NCBI RefSeq assembly: GCF_005239225.2
Contig: NC_133301.1
Span: 12,772,318-12,836,317, forward strand
Direction of reading: 5' to 3'
Origin: Populus alba
Taxonomy: Eukaryota; Streptophyta; Magnoliopsida; Malpighiales; Salicaceae
Length of the DNA stretch: 64,000 bases
Shown here: positions 48,522 through 59,623 of the stretch, in pieces
Numbering within the stretch: the stretch's first letter is position 1
Layout: every line of letters begins with the position of its first letter
Position numbers and translations under genes: made by a program
Notes under the pieces: generated by a model
The model's input: the letters and a program-made list of their open reading frames with translations, nothing else
The model's database searches: none
What the model was told of the DNA's origin: nothing

Positions 48522-51500
48522 CTAACCCATGGAGTAAGAAGGGCTTGGCAAGTTGATGACAGTGGTCTTGACCTTCGTCATCATGTCGATGCTGTTGGTG
48601 ATGCCTTGTGATCCAATACCACTATCCTTCAAACCCTGTCAACAACGCATTTGTTATTCCTCAAGTTGATGTCCTGGGCCTGAAGCAAAATATAAAGTAA
48701 TAAGTTTGTCAGCATTTTCAGAAATTTCTTGTTCACCTGGAAAGGGAAATGATCTGGCCCGCGAGCTGGAGCCGAGTTGATCTGAACCGTCCCGGTTTCC
48801 ATTGCATCACTGATCAACACTGCTTTGTTGATGTCCTTTGTAAATACGCAACCCTATGTTTCAGAAACAAGCATCGATATAAAAATATGGAGAGAGTGGT
48901 GGAAGGCAATCCACTTGAGATGCTTCAGCTTTTTTAACTAAAACAACAATGTTGTAAGGGAAGATGAGCTATACTTGGAGTCCGAAATTGCTAGCATTGC
49001 AATGGTGAATTCCTTCTTCCACATTGTTGATCCTTATCACTGGCAAAATTGGCCCAAATGGCTCTTCCCATGCAATCCTCATATCAGGCCTCACATTATC
49101 TAGCAGCAAGGGCCAGATGAGGTTACCCTCTCTCTTATACTGCTGGCAAAATGTTGCTCCTTTCTCTTTGGCGTCCATAACCAGCCCTTCAATGAAATTG
49201 GCAGATGACTCTGTGACTACAGGAGTGATATCACAATCGTCCTCCGGTGGCCCGACTCTTAATTTTGCAACTCTTGCTTTCACCTTTTCAACTAGAGCAT
49301 CAGCTACGGATTCCATCACCAAGACAACCTTAATTGCAGTGCATCTTTGACCACTGTTATAGATGAGGTAAAGAAAAAACTTAAGCATAAGGGCTAAGGC
49401 AGAAAAGATAGATTACTATCTATATACATTTTTATTCGTCTTGTGTAACACGTTGACATGCTCATACTTTTTAGGCTTTATGGAACAATATCCATGCAAA
49501 ATGCAACCTTAACGAGATTTATGGAAAATTCTCATACCTGTAAGAAAATCCTCCTTTAATTATGTTTGCTGCTACCAAATCTAGGTCAGCATCTTCAAGC
49601 ACTATGCAGGCATCTTTCCCTCCTAATTCCATCTGAAGAGGGATCATGCCTGCCTTCTTTGAAATTGAAATACCAGTATCTCCACCCGTGAAGCTAAGGG
49701 AAAACAATGCAACTTGTGATTCACACGTTATGCATCAATCAATTGAAAGTAAGGACCTAATGAAGTTTCAAAAGAGGATCAATGACTGCTTGATTACCTT
49801 ATACAGTTCACACCAGGATGCATGGTAAGGAAGTCACCAATCTCAGACCCTTTCCCAGTGACGCAGCTGATTAGGCCTTTGGGAAAACCAGCCAAGTGAA
49901 AACAGTGCACCATATGCAAGCAAGAGACAGCACCCTGTAATAAAATTTAAAGTTGAGACTAAGAGGATGAAACCTTCATCTATGATTATGAAAAGAATTT
50001 ATGTTTTGCTTCCTTATGTAAAACCGTATAGTGAACGAGGTCCTTCAATTGCATACAACTGAACCATTCATTTTAGGTGCAACCTCAAGCCCTTAACCAA
50101 CATAAATGATCCTTGAATTTTCAATACAATGGCTTGATGGAAAACATTATAAAGAATTAAAGGAGAAAATTCATGTACCTGAGTTGGAGGCTTGAGCACA
50201 AGGGAGTTCCCAGCAATCAATGCAGGACCGATCTTTGACACAGCTAAGTTGACAGGATAGTTAAAGGGTGGAATGGCTAGAACCACCCCAAGGGGAATCT
50301 GCAATTTTAGTGTTATCGAATTAGCTAACCAATATAAAAACTTTTGAAAACAATTATCATGGTAGAAGTTATGGAAAGAAATCCTTCATGCATATACTCT
50401 TCATCCCAAATGTCTCGTCTTTTTTACAATAACCAAACGCTAGCTACAGCTTCGAACAATTGGCATTTAGTTAATTTCTCCCACCTATTATCTCTTTAAT
50501 GTAATCGTATCAGAAAAATGACACCAATATCCGTCTAAACAAGCTCCTTACTCTGTGCCTACTCTCAAATACGTTTGGATTGTTCTGTCAGGTTCTAATT
50601 CGATTGAGTAAAGTTGCATCCATGCAGGTATTCTTACATCATATTCATACAAGCACATACTGTTCTTATTTATATTCAAACTCCTCTTCAGTTTATACAA
50701 TTTTAGTTGAAAGTTTTGTCAGGTTGACATCATCAAACAAACTTTTTGTCTGCATTCTCTGTTGATCAAAAATATAAATCCCATGAAAAGATATGGGAGT
50801 CAACTTTGACCAGAACTAAATTTTGTTTCCTTATTCTCACCCTCACAACCATAAATTATACAGGTAATAAGAAATGAAGGTGTGCGATTAGTAAATGTGA
50901 GCTAAGAAATATACCTTAGAAGTGAGGCAGTACTTGGTCCTTTCATTCCCAGGGAAACTATCAGAGACCAAGAATTTTCCCTCTCCAAGGATTCTAACAC
51001 CTTCTTCGGCAGTGTAGGAAATAAGATCCCCTGACCTCACAACCTTCATCCATTCAAATAAGAAAATCAGATAAATTACTCCCTTCTTGTGATTAATGTG
51101 CATGTTCAAGCTCAAACGTGAAAATGGAAAAAACTTAAATACCTCAGTGACCGAATCTTTAGCTGGTTTTGCAATTTCTTTTATCAGGCACTCAGCGATT
51201 GGGGCCTTGTGCTCTTTCAGGATAGCTGCTGCCTTGTGAAGGAGCTCTGCTCTCTTCCATAGTGGAGTTTTGGCCCATGTTTTCTGTGCACTTTTGGCTA
51301 GTTCCATCACTTTGTTAACCTCTTCCTGAGTACAAGCTGTTCCAAACCCATACCAAATTTTGATAACAAAACAAACTTCAGGTAGATTGACAAGATCATA
51401 CACTCTCCTCTCTCCATCATTTCAAACCAAGGCAAAAAATTCAACAGTCCCTGGATCAAATTTACTAATTCTTAATTATACACCCTTCTCTCCCTTTATT

Positions 51501-52028
51501 GCATCATAAGTTTCTTACATGTATAAAAACGATTTTGTCCTCATCCTCTCAATTCATAAATAGAGGTAATTGCTTGAATATAAAACATGCATCACATTAA
51601 GGAGTCTCTCTTTCTCCAACGATTATTAGGCAAGACTACAGTGGAGTAGTGTCGTAACATCTATATATCATAAAAAATGGTGAGAGAAATTAATGGTTGT
51701 AATTTCGTTCCTATGCATGCGTGCACATTCTTTCATCACTAGGTAATTTTCAAAGGAACATTTATCACAAAAAAAATCCAATAACAACAGTAGCCTCATC
51801 AAATAAGCTGAGGTTAACCTAGTGCTGATCGGGGCCATGCATTATTATCCAAAGAACTGCAATATGGGATTAATCAACTGTACCTTGAACCTTGTACTGA
51901 GTCTTTCTTGTAGTTGGGTTGACAATAGCAACAGTTTTGCCAGAAGAAGACTTCCTCCATTCTCCATCGCAGTAGTACTTGTACGCATCGCCATCCAATA
52001 TTTCTGAAAACACTCCAGTCCCAGCCAT
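48522..52028 (-). CDS. GAPN: NADP-dependent non-phosphorylating glyceraldehyde-3-phosphate dehydrogenase (ALDH11)
   Basis: Nine exons: 52028-51884, 51336-51143, 51043-50915, 50298-50179, 49934-49798, 49693-49538, 49353-48975, 48853-48737 and 48635-48522. Phases agree and give 496 aa, the usual length for plant GAPN. This cytosolic aldehyde dehydrogenase oxidises glyceraldehyde 3-phosphate irreversibly to 3-phosphoglycerate and makes NADPH without ATP. Visible hallmarks are the start [19 protein letters not shown], the Rossmann segment [20 protein letters not shown], catalytic Glu264 in MELGGKD, catalytic Cys298 in SGQRCTA, and [13 protein letters not shown]. All catalytic residues are present, with no frameshift. 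A TATA box and an ACGTGGC element lie upstream. The gene is expected to be functional. Confidence 0.97.
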
Positions 52029-52217
52029 TTTTTGTACCCCAACAAAGAAAACAGCACAAAAATGCTACTTTTAGCTAGTAACTATCCAACTTCAGCAGCA
52101 GCAGCAGCAGTGCCCTCTTCTTTGAGCTCTCTCTTCCTCTGTAGAAAGAGTGATGGAGGTAGGAGATGAGTGAGTGTCTAGTGTGAATTGGGTGAATGTG
52201 TGGCTTGCTTTTGATGG

Positions 52218-52230
52218 TATATATATATAA
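52218..52230 (-). promoter_or_regulatory. TATA box of GAPN
   Basis: On the minus strand TTATATATATATA lies about 190 bp upstream of the GAPN start codon. A transcription start near 52190 would follow. Confidence 0.6.
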
Positions 52231-52247
52231 GGAGAAGAGGAGCCACA

Positions 52248-52254
52248 GCCACGT
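52248..52254 (-). promoter_or_regulatory. ACGTGGC element (ABRE/G-box-like)
   Basis: ACGTGGC on the GAPN strand, about 20 bp upstream of the TATA box. This core is bound by bZIP factors in abscisic-acid and stress responses. Function here is inferred from motif and position only. Confidence 0.4.
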
Positions 52255-52259
52255 TTTGG

Positions 52260-55228
52260 CATGGCAGCTACCTGATCCAAAAAAGTTGGTTAGGTGATTC
52301 AAAGAGTGCCAAGCGAGCATTTAATTGCCAGCTTTGTCAATACCAAGGACAGTTTCTTGTTTTCATTGACGAATTATTTATTTGCGAATTACACTTGGAT
52401 TTTTCTCTATCTACTTTTGTTCTGTAAAAAAAAAGGAAGAAAAAGGGGACCACATTGATTTTCTACATGGCATATGGAATATTTTTTATATTCATTTTTT
52501 CTTTGATTTCTTGTCTTCATTTTTTACCTTGTAAAACACTCTACATAATTTTTCTATTTTTTTTTCTACCCTCAATTAGTAGAAAAGAAAAGGATCGCTA
52601 CTTCTTTGTTATTTCGTATAAAAAATGGCTCTTGAGATCAAGAAATTGCTTGATCTATTAAGTCCACAGGTTATTACGTGAAAAACTAAGAAACGCTTTC
52701 ATGCTGTATAATTATAGATTCAAAGATAAATTTTGCTGTAAATAAACCGATTTTGCAGAGTTTCCAACTCCTTGTCATCTCTGATCTTCAATATGTAGGA
52801 ACTTCTTTCCTACGTGCACGCAGTCCAACAGTACAACTCTTAGGTTAAGTTTGGCCAAGTTTTAATTTCCTGAACCACAGCACGAAAGCTTAATCGCAGG
52901 TAAGTTTTTTTGGGGAGTTGAAGCTTGAAAAATGCAGCTTTAAATCTTCTCCGGCCAGTTTTAACAGCAGATCACTCGTTTATTTTGCAAGCTGCTCTTA
53001 ATCTTCAGGTATGGAAGACAGAATCAGAGCAAGCTGCTCTTAATACACCCTTTCTGTTTTTTAATATATAGTTTTACTTCAGCAAATAACTGCTTGTTCA
53101 TATCTTTTATTTTTATTTTAGAAAATAAAATCGAACACATCTTTTTAAAACAAAGACCAGTAGCTTGAATCCAAACCAAAAAAGAGTTTGTTGAAACTCG
53201 AAAAGAAGATGGGGTTTGTTGGATTCAGCTGTCTGGTGAAGAATGGGGAGCCATGAGTTCTTGCGGGTTCTGCAGAACCACAAATCTTGCGAGCGTGATA
53301 AATGGCCATCATCTTTTCGATTTGGACCACAACTTGTATATAGATATAAAGTAGATACATCATTTTTATTTCGGGTGTTTGATATCGGATATTTTTCAAA
53401 ATATTTTTTATAAATATATTAAAAAATATATATTTTTTTATATTTTAAAATTTATTTTTAATATTAGTATATTTAAAATACATGAAAACACTAAAATCAA
53501 TTAATTTAAAGTAAATATATTTTTTTTTATATAAAAAACAGGTTGGACGCACCGTAAAGAGCACTTCATTGGCATTTATGGACCACATTGCATTATTCCG
53601 ATTGACATTACCTCGAAATGGACTTCTCACTGCTTCACACCAACCCCTTGCTTGAGACTTTATCAAGCTTCTAGTGGGTGCCTACAATTAGCTCCAAGAA
53701 AAGAGAAGAAAGACTATACAATCTAAATGAGAGAGAAAACATGAAAAAAAGGGAGTTATAAAAAAATAATTTTTGAGTATATATTTTTATTTCTTACCAA
53801 TTTTGATGGGATAAAATGTAATTTTTTTTCATTCACGTATCTCTCTCTCCTATTAAGTAAGTATTTATAGCAATCCCGAAGAATAATTTAAAAGGCCAGA
53901 TATTAGATTTACTTTTAATGCTCACACATTCGAGTTTATTTGTATCATTAAAAAATTATATGATTATTAATTTTAAAATTCGTAAAATTAATTAAAATAC
54001 GTGTAAGTTGATCCAGATTCATGTTAATAAAATAAAATAAAAAGTATTAATAATTTTTCTCTCTCTCATCTATTATAATATTGATAGCTATTTTTATTTC
54101 TTTTTGTAGTCTTGGAGATAATATTTCAATATTCCTTTTTCAACAGTTTGGAATTAATGTTCTTCGAATATCAATATTCAAAATTTCAAAAATGTTAGCC
54201 TTAAATTATTAATTTATCCATAGTTATGAAACTCGGAGATTAACAAAGTGATTTATTAATCTAGAAACTATACCAATTCATGTTTCATGTCAAAATAAGT
54301 TTTTTTTTTTAACCAAATCAATGTCGTTTTGCTTTAAAACAAAACTTGTAATTCAAATCCTTTTCCCGTCCTTTTCGTGGAGGATGGACAAAGAAGAGAC
54401 TTGCCTGTCCACGCCCTAGCTAACTACCAGCAAGATGGAATTATATATACATGTGGGGTCCATATCAAACCATGATATAGCCAAGTAAAATAAAAAATTA
54501 TTCAAATTAACAGTGGTTCAGTACAGTGATTCTTTTCTCCAATAAAAAAATAGAAAATATGTTTGTTTTTTTAAAACAAAGATAAATGTTTTTCATAAAA
54601 TATCAAAATCATAATTTATAATTATGATCTAAATATTTTATATTTTTTATAATCTAGTTATTTAGTATTTATTTTATTTTACTTAAATTAAAATTATATA
54701 AGAAATTTATATTGTTAATTAGAAAGAATATATAATAAAGTTATATTTATGACAATAACTAAATGAAAAATAATTATTTTAATACTTTACATCTCCAAAA
54801 GGTGGTTGCTGTAATTTTTTAATTTTATGAATAGAGAAATATTATATATTAATATAAAGTTTCAGTTTTTCTTTTTTTATTATATTCTTCTTAGATTAGA
54901 GTATTAATTTGTGTCTAAATAAGTATTTTAACAAATTTAAATTATATTTGCTTTTGAAGGGGGAAAAAAGCGGCTACAAAGCCCATTAAAGACAGAACCG
55001 AATTAGTCCAGCAAATGCTCAGGATAAAAAAAACAACCAGGCCTAATAAACGATAGCCCATCGAATCCAACAGTCATTCAAACGACATGTATCAATTCAA
55101 CGACGACATTAAGTCGGTGTCTCTCATTCTGGCAACCAATAAAATCCCCAATTCATTACCTCTCTCTCTTCCCAGAATCTCAAAAAAAATCCCCAAATCA
55201 TCAAAATAAAATTCCTAGAAAATCCCAG
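52260..55228. other. Intergenic region between GAPN and RTF2 (divergent promoters)
   Basis: No gene recognised. One family A copy is at about 53385-53540 (aaaatattttttataaatat, attaaaaaatatata, aatattagtatatttaaaata). The two flanking genes point away from each other, so both promoters lie within this stretch. Confidence 0.45.
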
Positions 55229-55237
55229 AAACCCTAA
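55229..55237 (+). promoter_or_regulatory. Telo-box in the RTF2 leader
   Basis: AAACCCTAA 17 bp before the start codon. Two further AAACCCTAA copies lie in the first 100 bp of the coding region (near 55313 and 55335). Telo-boxes are frequent near the 5' ends of plant genes for replication and translation. Confidence 0.55.
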
Positions 55238-55253
55238 TCGCCTCATCTGCAAA

Positions 55254-56378
55254 ATGCACACAAAAAGCCATCAAATTTTCATCCAATCTCAGAATCCCCA
55301 ATTCAAAACCCAAACCCTAACTCTAGACCCAACTCAAACCCTAACCCTCTGCAATCTCAAGCTCTCTCTTATAACCGACAATCAAAATCCCTCTTCTTTC
55401 TATTTCACCCTCAACGGAAAACCTTTAAAAGACTCCACCTGTTTACCAAACCCACAAATTACCCCTCTCTGCACCCTAATCTTACAAGTCAGGCTCTCCG
55501 GCGGCGGTGGCGATGGCGGTGCCACGGGGGCGGAGTCCAGGGACTGTTATCTCAACATGTATGCTGATAAAAAGCCTGATAAAGTGGATCCACATGAACT
55601 GCGCCTATCGAAATGGCTTAATTGCTCACTTTCGAATGAGCCCTTGAGGCAACCTTGCGTAATTGATCGACTCGGTAATATGTTTAATAAGGAAGCTTTA
55701 GTTGAGGTTTTGATTGGTAAAAAATTGCCTAGGGAGTTTGGTTATATAAAGGGTTTGAAAGATATGATTGATATACAGTTAGAGGTGGTTCCGGGTGAGG
55801 GGTCGGGTAATGCACGGTTTCAATGTCCGGTAACGGGGTTAGAGTTTAATGGGAAGTATAAGTTTTTTGCTTTAAAGAATTGTGGGCATGTTTTGAGTGC
55901 TAAGGCATTGAAGGAGGTAAAGTCATCGGAGTGTCTGGTTTGTTATAAAGCGTTTGAGGAGTGTGATAAGATTGTGATAAATGGGAGTGAGGAGGAGGTG
56001 GCAGTTTTAAGGGAGAGAATGGAGGAGAGATCGAAAATGAAGGAGAAGAAAATGAAGAAGGTGAAGAATGGGGAAGTGGGGGCTAATGGAGAGGAGTTTT
56101 CAGGTCAGGGCGTGGAGGTGTCGCAGTTGAGTGGTAAAAAGCATGGGATTGTTGATGTTAAGGGAGTGGATAAGGTTGTTGGGAAAGTGAAAGGAAATGG
56201 GAAGGTTGAGAATGTGAAAGGGGTTAGTCATGGTGGTTCAGTGAAGCGGTTTAAGGCTACTGATATGGTACCAACTAATGCCACAAAGGAGGTATATGCA
56301 TCCATATTTACTTCGTCAAAGAAGCAAAGTTTCAAGGAGACGTATAGTTGTAGATCTCTTCCTCTTGGTAGGAACTAA
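55254..56378 (+). CDS. RTF2: Replication termination factor 2 (RTF2) homologue
   Basis: Single-exon 374-aa protein. Residues ~1-85 form the plant-specific N-terminal ubiquitin-like extension (HQIFIQSQNP, SFYFTLNGKPL). The Rtf2 domain follows: GGDGGATGAESRDCYLNMYA, then PHELRLSKWLNCSLSNEPL, PCVIDRLGNMFNKEALVEVL, and FQCPVTGLEFNGKYKFFALK. The RING-like half has NCGHVLSAKALKE and ECLVC, giving a C2HC2-type zinc site with reduced ligands. A Lys-rich region and the family-typical end CRSLPLGRN complete it. Rtf2 was described in fission yeast at site-specific fork barriers. The Arabidopsis protein is essential and affects pre-mRNA splicing (known of the family). There are no frameshifts, and the Met is well placed after a telo-box leader. 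Confidence 0.96.
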   Translation: MHTKSHQIFIQSQNPQFKTQTLTLDPTQTLTLCNLKLSLITDNQNPSSFYFTLNGKPLKDSTCLPNPQITPLCTLILQVRLSGGGGDGGATGAESRDCYLNMYADKKPDKVDPHELRLSKWLNCSLSNEPLRQPCVIDRLGNMFNKEALVEVLIGKKLPREFGYIKGLKDMIDIQLEVVPGEGSGNARFQCPVTGLEFNGKYKFFALKNCGHVLSAKALKEVKSSECLVCYKAFEECDKIVINGSEEEVAVLRERMEERSKMKEKKMKKVKNGEVGANGEEFSGQGVEVSQLSGKKHGIVDVKGVDKVVGKVKGNGKVENVKGVSHGGSVKRFKATDMVPTNATKEVYASIFTSSKKQSFKETYSCRSLPLGRN

Positions 56379-58193
56379 TTGTTGAAGGTGCATGAGGGCA
56401 TGGTGCCTCCTCTATGACGTGATTCTTTGTTCTTCTTAGTTAATTTGCATAGAGTTTCATTGTTATGAACGTAAAGTAGTCATGTACTGAGACTGGTATT
56501 CCCTGGCATTTACCTTGATTGTTTGCTTCCAAATCAATCGTACTTTGTACATAGTGTTTTTCATAGTAAAGTGTTGCATAACATAAATGTTGTTGGCAGA
56601 TTTCTGTTTATGGTTTGTAGTTTATTGATGATCTGGATGGATTGAGTTCAGTTGTGATGCCATTACTGGGCCGAAGGTCATGGTATAACCTAGAAAAAAG
56701 GTTGGTTTGGACTCTTGATATGTTGCGACTAATATATATGCACTTGATTGCGTGCCTCCAAAAAAAATTTGCAGTGTATGCCATTTTTTTATTTTATTTT
56801 TTTGTCATGAAGTGTTGAATACAAGTGCTGCTGGTAGATTTCAGGTTATTTTGATTAGGCATTTGCTTAAGTGGTTCATTTTGTTGCTGAAATCAGAGAG
56901 CCAAAATTAGTTATACAGATTCCGAAAGGAGCAACGAAAAGAAAGTTGGATTAATAAAACATTTACCAAGCCATATCAAGAAATCTTATCAGAATTTGTC
57001 TTAACTTTGTATAACACCAGTGAACTGAAACTGTAGTTTGAAGTGTTTGTCTATGTAGGGAAAAAATGTATTAGATTTCAGTAGCATGCTAGGTTTTCTT
57101 CTTTTTCAGCCAGGATCATTAAATATTGTTTTTGGAATAACTTTGACAAAAAGACATATTTAAAGTGCCAGTTTTTTAAAATTGGATAGTATATTCTTTC
57201 TTCATTTTTTGTACATGTATGTTAGTGGGAAATATTTATTGAATATTTCCCATATATAGACCTTTTATACTCGCATTAATGTGGGGTTCATGAATTGCTT
57301 TTAAAAGTGATATTTACTTAAATTTGAGGATATATTTTTTGCCTGGGTGTCACCATGTGTGTTCTAAGCTCACACCGTAAACTTCTCATAAAATAGCCTG
57401 CTCGTGTTTGGAAATTCCTTCAAATTAAGGTATAGCTTATGCTCTGGGCTACTGGTTGTGCATCCTTTCCTGGATTTCAAATTTTTTTACAGCCTTCGTT
57501 TCTGTCTCTTTTAGTGTTTGGTATTGCACAAAACTTGGGAATGTTTTTTGATCAGGTTTGTGGGTTCAGTATCTTCCGAGGGAGGTGAAAGTGTTGTGGA
57601 GATGTATGATTTTTTTGGCAATGATTTGGCGTGTGGTGTGAGAGGAACTCTAGAATATTCCAGGACAAGCAGCTGCCATTTCTTTCTGGCCTCTTAATGG
57701 TTCTTAAGCCACATCTGGTCTTAGAGATATATCTCTGGAGCAGATGTGCAAAGCAATTGAAAAGCTTTGTTGCTCAAGCTTTATAATTTCTCAAGACTCC
57801 ACTTCGTGTCCTCCCTTTCTCAACACAGAAGTAAACTTCGAAGATCTGTTTCTTATGAGGGAGATCATGCTTTTGCATGGTTTTTATGTATCACCTGCCA
57901 AATTAATGGATTAAGTCTGATGGTGATAACATTGATAGGCTGAAGTCTGCTAAGGGTGGGGAAGACAGATGGTAGATCGGTGCAGACTTGTCTGGGGGAA
58001 AGAACAAAATGTGCAGGGACAGGATTAATTTGTATTGCAAATGGTAGCTGCAAAGCAACTGCTAGTAATGTGCAATAAATTTGGATAATAATGTAGAAGA
58101 ATTTGCAGGAGTGGTTTGAGACTTGTTTCTTCTTCCTCGGATTCTCAGCCGCCAACAAATGCTAAATCACTGCACAGAGCACATTGACATTGG
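56379..58193. other. RTF2 3' flank
   Basis: The first few hundred bases are the likely RTF2 3' UTR. No other gene is recognised. An open frame at 57865-58158 (-) has no known domain. Confidence 0.4.
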
Positions 58194-58214
58194 GCTTACA
58201 TTGAGAGTCGAACT
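58194..58214 (-). repeat. Partial duplicate of the tRNA-Thr 3' end
   Basis: A 21-bp stretch (gcttacattgagagtcgaact) matches the 3' end of the tRNA at 58253-58273 with one mismatch. It covers the acceptor 3' strand and part of the T arm. Only this half-arm is present, so it is not a second tRNA gene. Confidence 0.8.
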
Positions 58215-58251
58215 GAAAAAATAAAAATTTATATATATATAATTTGTTATC

Positions 58252-58325
58252 TGCTTTCATTGAGAGTCGAACTCAAGACCTCCCGCTTACTAAACGGGTG
58301 CTCTAACCAACTGAGCTATGAAAGC
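58252..58325 (-). tRNA. tRNA-Thr (anticodon AGT)
   Basis: 74 nt on the minus strand without an encoded CCA, as in nuclear genes. The acceptor GCTTTCA pairs with TGAAAGC and the discriminator base is A. The D arm is GCTC-AGTTGGTTA-GAGC, the anticodon arm CCCGT-TTAGTAA-GCGGG with anticodon AGT, and the T arm TTGAG-TTCGACT-CTCAA. All stems pair. A T-rich run (TTTTTATTTTTT) about 30 nt beyond the 3' end can serve as an RNA polymerase III terminator. There is no intron. Confidence 0.97.
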
Positions 58326-58394
58326 TTATCTGTAGCATGCTGTATGGTTTGTAAACAATAATATGAATACTAATAGCATAATCTTTAGCTTATT

Positions 58395-58600
58395 ATAATA
58401 TTCCTTTAATTTTGAGATGTTTTTTTAAAATTTTGTTTTAATATATTAAAATAATAATTTTTTTTTTTATTTTTAACATTAATATATTAAAATTTAAAAT
58501 AGTATGAAAAATATTAAAAAATATTAATTAAAAATCAAATAAAAATTATTTTTTTTCTTTTTTCAAATATTTTTAAAATACAAAAATAAACAACCTTAAT
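58395..58600. repeat. Family A copy
   Basis: Blocks ttttaatatattaaaataat, aacattaatatattaaaattt, aaaaatattaattaaaaatc and aaatatttttaaaatacaaa in family order. Confidence 0.65.
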
Positions 58601-58808
58601 CTCCTACACAGCAACATCTTTCAATCTTTTTTCTTTACTTCAATTTTAAGGTTTTTAATTTATGGGTTTCTTTTATATATCTCCCGATGTACTGAGCTAT
58701 GTCTTTTTCTTTCTTTTTTTAATTTGTGGGTTTCTTTTCTTGTTTTGTATATTGAATTGGGTTCTTGTTACTTTTCCTTTCCAGGTTTGTTTGGGCTTGA
58801 ATTTTAAA

Positions 58809-59623
58809 ATGTCGGTTATGCATAACAAAGATTCGATTTTCATCAAGAAAATATGGAGCTATGCTCTAGAAAGAGAATTCAAATTGATTCTCAATATTAT
58901 TGATGGTTTCCCTTACATTGCAATGGACATTGAGTTTCCTGGCATTGTTTTACGCCCAGTCAGGTTTTTCAAGACTAGTTTTGATTACAATTATCAAACC
59001 CTTAAAGCAAATGCTGAACTTCTAGATTTAATTCAATTGGATCTTCCATTATCTGATGAAAAGGGAAACTTACCAGCCTGCGGAACTGATAAATATTGTA
59101 TTTGGCAATTCAGTCTTTGTGATTTTAACCTCGATGAGGATGTTTATGCCAATGATTCTATCCAACTTTTATTGTAAAGTGACGATGATTTTGTGAAGAA
59201 CACATAAGTTAATGTTGGTGGGAGGTTTATTGAGTTTTTAATAACATCCAAGATTGTTTTGAATGATAATGTTCATTAGGTTACATTTCATAGTGGTGTG
59301 ATTTTGGATGCTAGCTTAAGATGCCTTCTAGCAAGAAATTGCCTGATACACAAGCAAGGTTTTTTAAGCTTGTCAAATTGTGTTTCCCTGTGCTTTATGA
59401 TATTAAGCATTTTATGAAGTTTTGTAATAGTCTTCATGGTGGTTTGAATAAGCTGGCTGAGCAGTTGGAAGGATTGGTATCTGTCACCAAGAAGGTTCTG
59501 ATAGTTTGCCTACTTGTAGTACTTTTATGAGATTGAAGGATAATTTCTTTAGTAGCTCTCCTGAGAAATATGCTGGTTTTTTGTACGGTCTTAGTGTTGA
59601 GAATGTACATGATCAGGGCTGAT
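58809..59623 (+). pseudogene. CAF1 (CCR4-NOT deadenylase) copy, broken
   Basis: CAF1 is the DEDD-type 3'-5' exonuclease that shortens mRNA poly(A) tails. The copy starts MSVMHNKDSIFIKKIWSYAL and keeps the active-site strand YIAMDIEFPGIVLRP (Asp and Glu of DEDD; the family has DTE). It continues to CGTDKYCIWQFSLCDFNLDE and ANDSIQLLL, then stops at TAA 59174-59176. Further family segments follow in changing frames: GGRFIEFLITSKIVLNDNVH near 59218, [19 protein letters not shown] near 59335, [20 protein letters not shown] near 59398, and [16 protein letters not shown] near 59558. An acceptor-like TTTCCTTTCCAG 25 bp before the ATG suggests that a 5' UTR intron was kept, so this may be a genomic duplicate and not a retrocopy. 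Several stops and frameshifts rule out function. Confidence 0.9.
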
